Part shown: positions 17,442 to 26,851 of the stretch, piece by piece
Layout of the letters: the number at the start of each line of letters is the position of its first letter
Numbering within the stretch: position 1 is the first letter of the stretch
Origin: CAVVVS01 sp963751355
GTDB taxonomy: Bacteria > Bacteroidota > Ignavibacteria > Ignavibacteriales > Ignavibacteriaceae
Direction: 5' to 3'
DNA length: 31,861 nucleotides
Assembly (NCBI GenBank): GCA_963751355.1
Contig: CAVVVS010000040.1
Coordinates: forward strand, 1 to 31,861
Notes under the pieces: model-generated
Told to the model about the DNA's origin: nothing
The model's database searches: none
The model's input: the letters and a program-made list of their open reading frames with translations, nothing else
Made by a program: the position numbers and the translations under genes

Positions 17442-17470
17442 AAATGCTGAATAATTTTTATTCAGCATTT
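17442..17470 (+). terminator. 13-bp perfect stem after pnp
   Basis: AAATGCTGAATAA at 17442-17454 pairs exactly with TTATTCAGCATTT at 17458-17470 around a TTT loop, eight bases after the pnp stop codon. The following sequence is A/T-rich but not a pure T-run. It most likely ends or stabilises the rimP-pnp transcript. Confidence 0.75.
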
Positions 17471-17992
17471 AATTTATATAATAGTAAAAATAAATTGAAA
17501 TACTGTTTGTTCTTAACTGATATTACCAAAAGAATTTTTTAGAATTTATTTTCCATCGTTTTTTTTATAAGACGTATCGGTAATTGATTTTTCTCTTTCT
17601 GAATAGTAATGATTTATTAAGGAGATGTATTCAAAAGATTTAATTTATGTATTTAAATTTTGCGATTGCAGCAATATTAAAACATGATTTTCATTGATAT
17701 CCTTTTTAGACAAAGCTCTTTGATCAATCGTTATTTTTTTACGGAATACTCTTTTGAGGAAACTCAAAAGCTAATTAATTTTTCATAAAGTTTTATTATA
17801 TATCCAGGGACTCAACTGTGGAGATAAAAAAGTTTTTTACGATTTTACTATTACAGCTTTTTGTGGCTGATTTTTTGCAGCGACAATCAACTGTAACCCT
17901 GAAGGGTCAGTCAATTCCCGTCTGCATGATGAGTCAATTTGTCTTATATGATTTTACGATGAAATATTTTATTTCATTAATAAAGTTTACCC
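17471..17992. other. gene-free stretch before rng
   Basis: This A/T-rich gap of about 520 bp has no supported gene. A GTG-started frame at 17818 has a hydrophobic start but runs into rng in another frame, so I do not call it. The region should contain the rng promoter and a long 5' leader, including the hairpin at 17751-17770. Nothing matching tmRNA, RNase P RNA, SRP RNA or 6S RNA was seen. Confidence 0.5.
17751..17770 (+). promoter_or_regulatory. GAAA-tetraloop hairpin in the rng upstream region
   Basis: CTTTTGAG at 17751-17758 pairs perfectly with CTCAAAAG at 17763-17770 across a GAAA loop, a stable GNRA tetraloop. It is followed by CTAATTAATTTTTC. In E. coli the long 5' leader of the related rne gene contains hairpins that let RNase E control its own mRNA. 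A similar role here is inference; a terminator for an unseen transcript is possible. Confidence 0.4.
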
Positions 17993-19615
17993 ATGAGAAA
18001 AGAAATTATAATCAACTCATCTACTACTCAAACTCGAGTGGCTATTACGGAAGACGGGAATTTAGTAGATTTCTTCGTAGACTATCCCGAGAACCGTAGA
18101 ACAGTAGGGGACATATATCTTGGCAAAGTAGCCCGGGTTTTACCAGGGATTAAAGCTGCATTTATAGATGTCGGAATGAAACACGATGCATTTCTGCATT
18201 TTTCTGATATAGGGGCGAGAACCAAACAATTCCAGGAAATGCTTGGCGAAGATTCCGACGTTGAAGAGGACGACGATGAGGAAACATTTAGCAACGGTCA
18301 CAGGAAGAGTAATGCTTCTTCGCAAACCCAGACTAACACCCAACCGAGTACAAGAAACAGGAACGGCAGAGATACTAACCAGCCGCCGCCAATTCCTAAA
18401 CTGCATAAAGGTCAAGAGATAATTATTCAGATCACCAAAGAACCTGTGAGCAATAAAGGTGTTAGAGTTACATCGGCTGTTTCATTGCCCGGCAGGTTTT
18501 GTGTTCTTCTTCCTTTCGATAACAAAATTGGAGTTTCCAAAAAAATTTCCGACTTTAGGGAAAGAAGACGTTTAAGGCATATTGCAAGGGGAATTCTGCC
18601 TAATAATTTCGGATTAATTATTCGCACGGTTGCAAAAAATCAATCCGAAGATGCTCTGAAAGATGATTTGCAGACATTGGTGAAAACATGGCAGCAGATT
18701 GAAATAACAATTAAATCGGAAAGTCCGCCCGCTCTCATTCACCAGGACCTTAATACTACTTCCAGCGTTATAAGGGATTTGTTTACCTCGGATATATCAA
18801 AAGTATTTATTGATTCCAGAAAACTTTATAAGCAGATAAAAAACTATGTAGAAGTAGTTCAGCCCAGTTTGGCGGATAAAATTGAACTGTTTAAATCGAG
18901 TGTAACTATATTTGACGAATTCAAAATTGAAGAACAAATTAAAACACTGATGGGCAGAAAAGTCCCTTTGCCCAGCGGAGGCTACCTTATAATTGAACAT
19001 ACTGAGGCAATGGTAGTAATTGATGTAAACAGCGGTCGTTATGCAAAGAGTAAGGAGCAGGAACTTAATTCACTTAAAACAGATTTGGAAGCTTCCCGTG
19101 AAATTTCACGGCAGTTAAAACTCCGCGATATCGGCGGTATTATAGTTATCGATTTTATCGATCTGGAAGATGAAAAAAACCGTAAGAAGATTTACGATGA
19201 ATTAAGAAAGGAATTTCGCAAAGACCGTGCAAAGGTTTCCGTTCTTCCGATGTCGGATTTCGGACTCGTACAAATTACCCGTCAGAGGATTAGGCAAAAC
19301 ATAATGCAGGCAATGAAAGAAGTTTGCCCATATTGCCTTGGTACAGGACTATTAACCAAACATTCGCATCTGGTTTATGATCTTGAAGAATGGCTTAAAA
19401 AGTTCAGAAGGAATTCTAGGGAAAGATCTTTAATCGTTAGATGTCATCCGACACTTGCTTCTAAATTGAAAGAAGGTAAGTTCGTAACTTTTACAAAATT
19501 TCAATTAAAATATCTTGTAAAAATTAATATTGAGAAGGATGAAAATATGCCGCTGGGTCAAATTCGATATTTCTCAAAAAAGACCCAGAAAGAATTAACA
19601 GATGATTTTAATTGA
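17993..19615 (+). CDS. rng: ribonuclease G/E family endoribonuclease
   Basis: This single-strand-specific endonuclease acts in rRNA processing and mRNA decay. The 540-residue protein begins RKEIIINSSTTQTRVAITED, has an S1 domain (about 38-165) and the RNase-H-like core. The Mg2+-binding aspartates are Asp344 in VVIDVNSGRYAKSKEQ and Asp387 in IIVIDFIDLEDEKN. Cys445 and Cys448 (CPYCLGTG) form the zinc-link. It lacks the long degradosome scaffold of RNase E, so RNase G is the better name. The S1 domain is interrupted by about 60 residues rich in Asp/Glu, then Gln/Asn/Thr/Ser (around 76-136). It starts a tight plus-strand group with gcvT (32 bp), comB and ftsK. Confidence 0.93.
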   Translation: MRKEIIINSSTTQTRVAITEDGNLVDFFVDYPENRRTVGDIYLGKVARVLPGIKAAFIDVGMKHDAFLHFSDIGARTKQFQEMLGEDSDVEEDDDEETFSNGHRKSNASSQTQTNTQPSTRNRNGRDTNQPPPIPKLHKGQEIIIQITKEPVSNKGVRVTSAVSLPGRFCVLLPFDNKIGVSKKISDFRERRRLRHIARGILPNNFGLIIRTVAKNQSEDALKDDLQTLVKTWQQIEITIKSESPPALIHQDLNTTSSVIRDLFTSDISKVFIDSRKLYKQIKNYVEVVQPSLADKIELFKSSVTIFDEFKIEEQIKTLMGRKVPLPSGGYLIIEHTEAMVVIDVNSGRYAKSKEQELNSLKTDLEASREISRQLKLRDIGGIIVIDFIDLEDEKNRKKIYDELRKEFRKDRAKVSVLPMSDFGLVQITRQRIRQNIMQAMKEVCPYCLGTGLLTKHSHLVYDLEEWLKKFRRNSRERSLIVRCHPTLASKLKEGKFVTFTKFQLKYLVKINIEKDENMPLGQIRYFSKKTQKELTDDFN

Positions 19616-19647
19616 AATAAATTTTCAATTATTGAAAGATTACTCAG

Positions 19648-20730
19648 ATGAAGAAAACAAAATTGTATAATATTCATGAAAAGTTAGGCGCAAAAATAGT
19701 TGAATTCGCCGGGTACTTAATGCCGGTACAATATTCTTCGATAATAAACGAACATAAAGCCGTAAGAAACTCTGTTGGCGTCTTTGATGTCTCGCATATG
19801 GGTGAGGTATTTGTTCGCGGCGAAAAAGCATTGGATTTTATACAATATATTACAATTAATGATGCTTCAAAACTATATTCCGGAAAAGTGCAATATTCCG
19901 CAATGTGTTATCCGGACGGTGGGATAATTGATGATTTACTGGTATACAAATTATCAGATACCGAATATATGCTTGTAGTTAATGCGTCCAACATAGAAAA
20001 AGATTTTAATTGGATGGTTGACAATAATAAGTACAATGTGGAATTGGTTAATTTAAGTGATGAATATTCACTAATTGCAGTACAAGGAAAAAACTCACAA
20101 AAAACGATTCAAAAAATTTGCGATGTGGATATTAACCTGGAATTTTATAGTTTTTTTAAAGCCAAAATTGCGGGCATGGAAATGATTGTTTCAAGAACCG
20201 GTTATACCGGAGAGCTCGGCTTCGAATTATATATTAAAGGTGATGAGTCTGCTACAGAAATGATCTGGAATAAAATCTTCGAAGCCGGAGCTGAATTTGA
20301 TATTCAGCCTGTGGGATTAGGCGCGCGGGATACTTTGAGATTGGAAATGGGTTACTGTCTCTACGGAAATGACATAGATAAATCAACAAATCCTTTGGAA
20401 GCCGGTTTAGGATGGATTACAAAACTAAACAAAGATGGTTTTATCGGTAAGGATGTATTGTTAAAAGTTAAGTCGGAAGGATTAAAAAGAAAGTTAGTTC
20501 CGATGGTTTCAGAAGATAAAGCTTTTCCGCGTCATGGGTATGATATAACTGCTTCTGGAAACAAAATTGGTAATATAACCAGCGGTACAGTTAGTCCCGT
20601 TTTAAATAAACCGATAGCATTAGGATATGTTGAAAAGGGATATTTTCTTGAAGGAACCAGCGTTAGTTTCCTTATACGAGGGAAAGAAATTAATGCTAAA
20701 ATATCTAAACTTCCGTTTGTAAAAAACTAG
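19648..20730 (+). CDS. gcvT: aminomethyltransferase, glycine cleavage T protein
   Basis: GcvT moves the aminomethyl carbon from the lipoylated H protein to tetrahydrofolate, releasing ammonia. The 360-residue protein has the family features in order: EFAGYLMPVQYSSIINEHKAV, GVFDVSHMGEV, QYSAMCYPDGGIIDDLLVY, the RTGYTGELGFELY motif and GLGARDTLRLEMGYCLYGND. The C-terminal barrel ends with GYVEKGY. No gcvH or gcvP is in the window, so the other subunits must be elsewhere. It lies 21 bp upstream of comB. Confidence 0.95.
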   Translation: MKKTKLYNIHEKLGAKIVEFAGYLMPVQYSSIINEHKAVRNSVGVFDVSHMGEVFVRGEKALDFIQYITINDASKLYSGKVQYSAMCYPDGGIIDDLLVYKLSDTEYMLVVNASNIEKDFNWMVDNNKYNVELVNLSDEYSLIAVQGKNSQKTIQKICDVDINLEFYSFFKAKIAGMEMIVSRTGYTGELGFELYIKGDESATEMIWNKIFEAGAEFDIQPVGLGARDTLRLEMGYCLYGNDIDKSTNPLEAGLGWITKLNKDGFIGKDVLLKVKSEGLKRKLVPMVSEDKAFPRHGYDITASGNKIGNITSGTVSPVLNKPIALGYVEKGYFLEGTSVSFLIRGKEINAKISKLPFVKN

Positions 20731-20751
20731 TAAAGGAAAGCTGTAAAAATA

Positions 20752-21516
20752 ATGAAACTTAATGTATTCTTTGCACCGGTAAGTGTGGATGAATTATATT
20801 TTACCGGTAAAACCACTGTTGTAATTGATGTTTTACGAGCTTCTTCAACTATTGTAACAGCGCTAAAAAACGGTGCCAAAGAAGTAGTTCCGGTTGCAAC
20901 GGTAGAATTTGCAGTCAAAGTTTCCGGTGGAATGTTCGGAGGACAAACTTTATTAGGTGGCGAAAGAAACACAAAAAAAATAGAAGGTTTCGCATTGGGA
21001 AACTCACCGCTTGAATATACCGAAGAAGTTGTTGCCGGCAAATCAATAATTCTGTACACGACTAATGGCACCAAGGCAATAACAAAAGCAAAATTTTCAG
21101 AGAATATGTTTGTTTGTTCTTTAGGCAACCTTTCTGCTATCGCCGGGCATTTAATTAAATTAAATCAAGATGTAGAAATATTATGTTCCGGTAAGTCAAA
21201 TGCATTTTCTTTGGAAGATTCTATTTGTGCAGGAAAACTGACTGCAGAAATTGTTAAAATAAACGGAGATGTAATTCTCTCGGATTCTGCCAGAGCAAGT
21301 TTTTCATTAAGTAAATCTTTTGGCAGGAGTATGCTGAAAATGTTGAAAGAATCCGAACACGGAAAATTATTGCTGGAAAATGGTTTTGAAGATGATCTTA
21401 AGTATTGTAGTAAATTAAACAATTCGGATATAATTCCTTATTATACTGGGAATGTGCTCAAAATACTTCCTGGCAACGGGGAGGTAGAAGATTTGAATGA
21501 GGATAAAACCAATTAG
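20752..21516 (+). CDS. comB: 2-phosphosulfolactate phosphatase family protein (ComB)
   Basis: ComB removes phosphate from 2-phosphosulfolactate, the second step of coenzyme M synthesis in methanogens; it is also widespread in bacteria that make no coenzyme M. The 254-residue protein has the family motifs VVIDVLRASSTI (catalytic Asp region, Asp26), LLGGERNTKKIEGF, ALGNSPLEY, LYTTNGTKAI and the Cys-containing EILCSGKSNAFSLEDSICAG. Neither comA nor comC is in the window. It sits 21 bp after gcvT and 2 bp before ftsK, so it is surely co-transcribed with ftsK. The bacterial substrate is uncertain; sulfolactate production is one possibility. Confidence 0.88.
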   Translation: MKLNVFFAPVSVDELYFTGKTTVVIDVLRASSTIVTALKNGAKEVVPVATVEFAVKVSGGMFGGQTLLGGERNTKKIEGFALGNSPLEYTEEVVAGKSIILYTTNGTKAITKAKFSENMFVCSLGNLSAIAGHLIKLNQDVEILCSGKSNAFSLEDSICAGKLTAEIVKINGDVILSDSARASFSLSKSFGRSMLKMLKESEHGKLLLENGFEDDLKYCSKLNNSDIIPYYTGNVLKILPGNGEVEDLNEDKTN

Positions 21517-21518
21517 AT

Positions 21519-23996
21519 ATGGCTGCCAAGAGAAAAGTAAAAACTAATTCGACTAAGGGTAACAATGGTGAGGAATATTTTACTATATCTATCGAAAAGA
21601 AAAAAAAGATCATCGGGATTCTCCTGATTTTATTTTCTATTCTGATATTTCTTAGTATAATTTCTTATTCCAGATTTGACGAAGCTAATCTTAGTTATAA
21701 ATTTTCGGATCTTTTTAAAGTTTTTAGTTCCAATCAACAATTTCTGCATAAAGCCGATTCAACCCAGAATTGGCTGGGTATTTTTGGTGCTTACATTTCA
21801 GATTTTTTTATCAATTCAACTCTTGGAATATTCTCAATAGTGTTCCCAGCAATTTTCTTCTTATGGGGGATTTCATTTTTCGTAAGGATAAATTTTAGAA
21901 AACTGATTCATTTTTCAAATTTTGCATTACTCTTCGGAATTATCCTTTCTACTTTTTTCGGAATAATCCGGATGCATTATGGCGCTTTTGGCGGCGTTTA
22001 CGAATTATCGGGTCATATCGGTGACTATCTTGGTGAAACCTTCAGCAGACTTCTTGGGGGAGTGGGTTCAATAATATTCCTTTTTACTTTAGGATTGGTT
22101 TTACTAATATTTGCTTTCGATATCAAAATTGAAAAAATTTTCCATGTATTGAAGCACATACTAACAAATTCTTTTGGCGCTGTAAAAGATGAAGAGTCCA
22201 ATGGCAAAATTAAAATTAATGATAAAGCCGATGATGAAAACTTAAAGAAAATAAAAAAACTTAGAGAGGATAAAAAGAAAAAGGTAAAAAAGAAGGATGA
22301 ACCAACCGCTGCTGAATTAATGGAAGAAGAAACGGAAGAGCAGACGAGGATTAGAATAATTAGAAAAAATGATATCCCGCAGAAGCCTGCAGTAAATGAA
22401 GTTCAAAATGAAGAAAATAAAAAAGTAGATTTAGAAAAAACTGGCGAAATTACGGCAAAAGAAATTGACAGGGAAAAAGAAGCGGCCCTGCCTAATCAAT
22501 GGGAAGAAAAAATAAATTTCAAAAAACCTAATCTGGAATTGCTGGATCCCATCCCGGAAGAAAACTTCAAAGTTGCTGAAGAAGAATTAACCAGGAATGC
22601 AGAATTATTAAAGGAAAAGTTAAAATTATTTGATATTGAAATACAGGATATTTCGGTAACTCCCGGTCCCGTGGTTACACTGTACGAAATAGTTCCTGCC
22701 CCGGGAGTGAAGATAAGTAAGATAGTGGGATTGGAACATGATATTGCTCTTGCGTTAGCAGCACGGGGCATTAGAATTATTGCTCCGATTCCTGGGAAAA
22801 GTGCAATAGGTGTAGAGATTCCAAACACAGAGGCATCGCTGGTAAATGCACGTTCTGTTTTAGGTAAAATCTCCGAATCAAAATTTGAATTACCATTATC
22901 ACTCGGTAAAACCATTAGCGGAGATGTTTATATTACTGATCTTTCGAAAATGCCTCACATGCTTATAGCCGGTTCGACCGGCTCGGGTAAGAGTGTGGGA
23001 ATAAATATGATTATTACCAGTCTTCTTTTTTGCAAACATCCTTCCGAAGTAAAACTTATAATGATAGATCCTAAAAAGATTGAATTATCATTTTATAATA
23101 AACTTAGAAGGCATTACCTAGCTGTTTCTCCGGATCTGGATGAAGAAATTATAACAAATCCTCAGAATGCGGTTCTTCTTCTAAAATCTGTTGAATACGA
23201 AATGGAAAAGAGATACGATAAACTTGCCAAAGCCGGCGTTAGAAATATTGTTGATTACAATAAAAAAGTAGCCGATCCAAAAAAGAGACCGAAAGATACC
23301 GATAAAATAAAACATCATCCGGTACCGTATCTCGTGGTAATTATTGATGAGCTCGCCGATTTAATGATAACAGCCGGTAAAGAAGTTGAAGAACCAATTG
23401 CAAGATTAGCCCAGCTTGCCCGGGCGGTAGGTATCCATTTAGTATTAGCCACACAAAGACCTTCCGTAAATGTTATTACTGGTGTGATAAAAGCTAATTT
23501 TAGCGCTCGCGTTGCCTATCAGGTTGCAACTAAAATCGATTCACGCACGATTCTCGATATGAATGGTGCGGAGCAGCTTTTAGGTAAAGGTGATATGTTG
23601 TTTTTACCGACTGGTTCTCCTAAACCAATCCGGATTCAAAATGCCTTTATTTCCACCGATGAGGTTGAACGTATTACCGGTTATATTCAAACACAGCCGG
23701 CTTATGCTAAGCCGTATTTTTTACCTTCACTTTATGATAAGAAAAAGGAAGCTGCAGGTAATTTTACACTGGATCTCGACCCTATGTTCGAAGATGCTGC
23801 CAGAGTAATTGTTCGTCACCAGCAGGGCTCCGTATCACTTCTTCAGCGCAGGCTAAAGCTTGGTTATTCTAGAGCAGCTCGTATTGTTGATCAACTTGAA
23901 GAAGCGGGAATAGTGGGACCAAATGACGGGAGTAAAGCCAGGACCGTACTGGTTGAAAATGACGAGCAGCTTGAGACCATTCTCAGATCTCTGTAA
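21519..23996 (+). CDS. ftsK: FtsK/SpoIIIE-type DNA translocase
   Basis: FtsK sits at the division septum and pumps chromosome ends so that XerCD can resolve dimers. The 825-residue protein has four or so membrane helices in the first 210 residues. A charged linker (about 230-330, KKKKVKKKDEP type) follows. The alpha and beta ATPase domains carry Walker A GSTGSGKSVG (about 486-495) and Walker B VVIIDELADLM (about 606-616), plus the PKKIELSFYNKL segment. The gamma winged-helix domain at the C-terminus has HQQGSVSLLQRRLKLGYSRA and binds KOPS-type DNA sites. It follows comB by 2 bp. Confidence 0.96.
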   Translation: MAAKRKVKTNSTKGNNGEEYFTISIEKKKKIIGILLILFSILIFLSIISYSRFDEANLSYKFSDLFKVFSSNQQFLHKADSTQNWLGIFGAYISDFFINSTLGIFSIVFPAIFFLWGISFFVRINFRKLIHFSNFALLFGIILSTFFGIIRMHYGAFGGVYELSGHIGDYLGETFSRLLGGVGSIIFLFTLGLVLLIFAFDIKIEKIFHVLKHILTNSFGAVKDEESNGKIKINDKADDENLKKIKKLREDKKKKVKKKDEPTAAELMEEETEEQTRIRIIRKNDIPQKPAVNEVQNEENKKVDLEKTGEITAKEIDREKEAALPNQWEEKINFKKPNLELLDPIPEENFKVAEEELTRNAELLKEKLKLFDIEIQDISVTPGPVVTLYEIVPAPGVKISKIVGLEHDIALALAARGIRIIAPIPGKSAIGVEIPNTEASLVNARSVLGKISESKFELPLSLGKTISGDVYITDLSKMPHMLIAGSTGSGKSVGINMIITSLLFCKHPSEVKLIMIDPKKIELSFYNKLRRHYLAVSPDLDEEIITNPQNAVLLLKSVEYEMEKRYDKLAKAGVRNIVDYNKKVADPKKRPKDTDKIKHHPVPYLVVIIDELADLMITAGKEVEEPIARLAQLARAVGIHLVLATQRPSVNVITGVIKANFSARVAYQVATKIDSRTILDMNGAEQLLGKGDMLFLPTGSPKPIRIQNAFISTDEVERITGYIQTQPAYAKPYFLPSLYDKKKEAAGNFTLDLDPMFEDAARVIVRHQQGSVSLLQRRLKLGYSRAARIVDQLEEAGIVGPNDGSKARTVLVENDEQLETILRSL

Positions 23997-24258
23997 TCGT
24001 CTTTCCTTGTTTTAAACGAATTAATTACAATATTTATTTCATCCCCCGGAAATTTTTGTTTCATTTCCTTTTATCTGATACTAATTTCACGACATTGGCA
24101 ATTAGATATTATTTTTCTCCGGTTAAACTATTTCTTACTAAAAATTACCTCCTAATTTGCATTTCACTTATAGCTGTGATTAAGGCAAATGTAACAATAT
24201 TGAGGGTAATAATGAGTTATCCATTTAATAATATTAAAAAATTGTTTTTATTAGTAGA

Positions 24259-26565
24259 ATGAAATCAATAGAAGTATTTATATTGACCGGTGAATGGATG
24301 GATGTAAGAGGGCACAACCTGATTCGCTTAATCGGAAAATCTCCCGAAACCGGTCCTGTAGAAATAATAATTACCAAAAACAACCCGGTCCTTTTTGTGG
24401 AGCACAGCGTACCGCCGTTCACGCTTCAAGTTCCTTTTAAACGGAAGCAAGTTAATTTGAAAAATTTTAAAGGCAGAGAAGTAGATGCTGTTTATTTCAA
24501 CTCACAGCGTGATCTTTTACAATCTACGCCGGAGTTAGAACGGGATAATATATCCACATATGAATCTGATATAGACCCGGTTAGAAGATACTTAATGGAG
24601 CGTTTCATAAATGCCCAGATTAGAGTTACTGGAAGCCAAGTTCAAAAAAACAATTTGATTCGTTTTAATAATCCTAAAATTGAACCGTGCGAAATTACTC
24701 CCGAGTTTGTGATTGCTTCCATCGACATCGAAACCGGAGTCAAAAACACACGCTTATATTCAATTGCAATTCATCTTACCTCAAAGGATAAAAATGAAAA
24801 ATTAATTATGATGGTAGGTGAAGGTTTAAAAAATAAACCTGATTATCTTTACTTTTTTAAAACGGAAAAAGATTTATTGAGTGCATTCATAAATTGGTTC
24901 AAAAAATCCGATCCGGATATTATTATCGGATGGCACGTCATCGGATTTGATTTAATGTTTCTCGAAAATAAGTGTAAAGAATACTATATACCTTTTGAAA
25001 TTGCCAGGGCTAACGGCAGAGTATCTTTAAGGAAACGAAAGCCGAGCGGTTATTTTGCCAGTGTTACCGGGAGAGTGGTAATAGACGGTCCCGCTTCGTT
25101 GCGTTCTTCATTTTTTACTTTTGAAGATTATAAATTAGAGACCGTTGCCCAGGAACTTTTAAGCGAAGGGAAAATAATTACTCCCGATCAGGATAAAGTA
25201 AAAGAAATTGAAAGACTTTACTCGGAAGACAAAATTACTTTAGGGGAATATAATCTGCAGGATTCAATTCTTGTAACCGATATTTTTAAAAGGGCCGGTT
25301 TAATCGAGCTTAGTGTCCGCCGTGCCCAGCTTTCCGGTTTGTTGATGGACCAGCTTGGTATGATGACATATGCATTCGATCATTTCTTTTTACCGCGTCT
25401 TCATAGAGAGGGATATGTGGCCCCAAATATTAAAGACATTACCGAATCCGGACATGCAGCTGGCGGGTATGTCCTCGATCCGAAACCGGGTATTTATGAA
25501 GATGTTATTGTGCTCGATTTTAAAAGTTTGTACCCTTCCATCATACAGACTTTTAAAATTGATCCGCTTTCGAGATTACTGAAAGATAAATCGCCTGTTG
25601 AAACTCCCAAAGGATACAAGTTTTCTTCAGCCAAACATTTTCTTCCCGGGTTTATCGGGCTATTGATGGAACAACGCGCCATCGCTAAAAAGAAAAAAGA
25701 CAAACAGCTTTCACAGGCAATTAAAATATTAATGAACAGCTTCTACGGTGTTATGGGCTCCTACGGCTGCAGATTTTATCATCCGGATCTCCCTAATGCA
25801 ATTACCGGAACCGGACAATTTTTACTGCTCAGCAGTAAAGAATATTTGGAGAAAAAAGATTACACGGTTGTGTACGGCGATACCGATTCGCTTTTTGTAA
25901 AATTAAAACCCGGCGAAGGAAATTCAGCGAGTAAGAACGGACAAAAAATTGCCGATGATTTAAATGAATACTGGCATGAAAGATTATTGAATGAATATCA
26001 GGTTGATTCGTTCCTGGAAATAGAATACGAAAAGTATTACAAAAAATATATCATTACACCTGCCCGTGGAAGCGAGTCTGGTGCGAAGAAAAGATACGCC
26101 GGTCTTTTAGTTGAAGACAACCATGAGAAATTAGAATTCGTCGGTATGGAATTTGTCAGGTCTGATTGGACAAGGCTCGCCAAAGAATTCCAGGTTGAAT
26201 TGTATCAAAGAATTTTTGAAAACAAAGAAATAGATAATTGGCTGCGGCAATTTGTTAAAAAGTTTAACAATGGGGAGTTTGATGACAAGCTTGTTTATAG
26301 AAAAAGGCTTCGAAAAGATGTTGAAGATTATACAAAAAACATTCCCCAGCATGTAAAAGCAGCAAAAATGCTCAGACAAAACAGCGGAACGGTATACTAT
26401 GTGATAACAAAGCGCGGACCGGTTCCTGTCGAATTAAAACACAACGATATAGATTATCAACATTATATAAATAAACAAATACAGCCTATCGCCGATTCCG
26501 TTCTGGTTTTATTGGATAAATCATTCGACGGTATTGTAAAGACAGATCAGTTGAGCTTTTTCTAA
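24259..26565 (+). CDS. polB: DNA polymerase family B (Pol II-like)
   Basis: This 768-residue family B polymerase has an N-terminal proofreading exonuclease. Exo I is Asp156/Glu158 in SIDIETG, Exo II is GWHVIGFDLMFLE (Asp231) and Exo III is YNLQD (331-335). In the polymerase half, motif A is DFKSLYPSII (Asp420), motif B is KILMNSFYGVMGSYG (489-503) and motif C is YGDTDSLFV (Asp541, Asp543). The KKRYAGLL and YVITKRGPVP segments lie toward the C-terminus. The bacterial Pol II is an SOS-linked translesion and restart enzyme. In Exo II the usual Asn before the helix (GWN) is His here. No Shine-Dalgarno is visible before the ATG, and no LexA box was recognised in the 262-bp gap after ftsK. Confidence 0.93.
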   Translation: MKSIEVFILTGEWMDVRGHNLIRLIGKSPETGPVEIIITKNNPVLFVEHSVPPFTLQVPFKRKQVNLKNFKGREVDAVYFNSQRDLLQSTPELERDNISTYESDIDPVRRYLMERFINAQIRVTGSQVQKNNLIRFNNPKIEPCEITPEFVIASIDIETGVKNTRLYSIAIHLTSKDKNEKLIMMVGEGLKNKPDYLYFFKTEKDLLSAFINWFKKSDPDIIIGWHVIGFDLMFLENKCKEYYIPFEIARANGRVSLRKRKPSGYFASVTGRVVIDGPASLRSSFFTFEDYKLETVAQELLSEGKIITPDQDKVKEIERLYSEDKITLGEYNLQDSILVTDIFKRAGLIELSVRRAQLSGLLMDQLGMMTYAFDHFFLPRLHREGYVAPNIKDITESGHAAGGYVLDPKPGIYEDVIVLDFKSLYPSIIQTFKIDPLSRLLKDKSPVETPKGYKFSSAKHFLPGFIGLLMEQRAIAKKKKDKQLSQAIKILMNSFYGVMGSYGCRFYHPDLPNAITGTGQFLLLSSKEYLEKKDYTVVYGDTDSLFVKLKPGEGNSASKNGQKIADDLNEYWHERLLNEYQVDSFLEIEYEKYYKKYIITPARGSESGAKKRYAGLLVEDNHEKLEFVGMEFVRSDWTRLAKEFQVELYQRIFENKEIDNWLRQFVKKFNNGEFDDKLVYRKRLRKDVEDYTKNIPQHVKAAKMLRQNSGTVYYVITKRGPVPVELKHNDIDYQHYINKQIQPIADSVLVLLDKSFDGIVKTDQLSFF

Positions 26566-26621
26566 AAGAATAAACATTCCATTTTAACTTTTAATATATA
26601 AATATGCCATATTAATGAAAT

Positions 26622-26635
26622 ATGATAAACATCAA
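26622..26635. promoter_or_regulatory. FNR/CRP-like site upstream of the monoheme cytochrome gene
   Basis: ATGATAAACATCAA matches the FNR consensus TTGAT-N4-ATCAA at nine of ten positions. It lies about 215 bp before the cytochrome start and 57 bp after the polB stop. A second hairpin (TAAGCC at 26731, GGCTTA at 26743) lies between it and the gene. The same class of site precedes the other cytochrome cassette in this window, which supports it. Confidence 0.4.
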
Positions 26636-26851
26636 TAAATCAAAGAATTTTCGAATAATTTTTGTTGCATTCAAAAAAAAATTTTTCTACTTTATTTCCG
26701 TGAATAATAATTGATTGCTTTCAACTCTCTTAAGCCGAGCGGGGCTTATTCCAAAGATATTTAATAACCATACGCTTCTGCAGGGAACAACTTTTTAAAT
26801 TAGGCTCAATAAATAATAAATTCATTAACATTTAATCTATGAGGTGGGTAT

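Noticed and set aside
17818..18099. GTG-started ORF of 93 codons with a hydrophobic start before rng
   Set aside because: It overlaps the well-supported rng gene by more than 100 bases in another frame, has no convincing ribosome site, and its second half reads as out-of-frame rng.
24056..24262. 68-codon ORF between ftsK and polB
   Set aside because: Composition is that of A/T-rich random sequence, no ribosome site, and its end overlaps the polB start.
26672..26690. A9/T5 homopolymer stretch as a regulatory element
   Set aside because: Simple A/T runs are frequent in this genome and this one has no partner sequence or clear promoter spacing.
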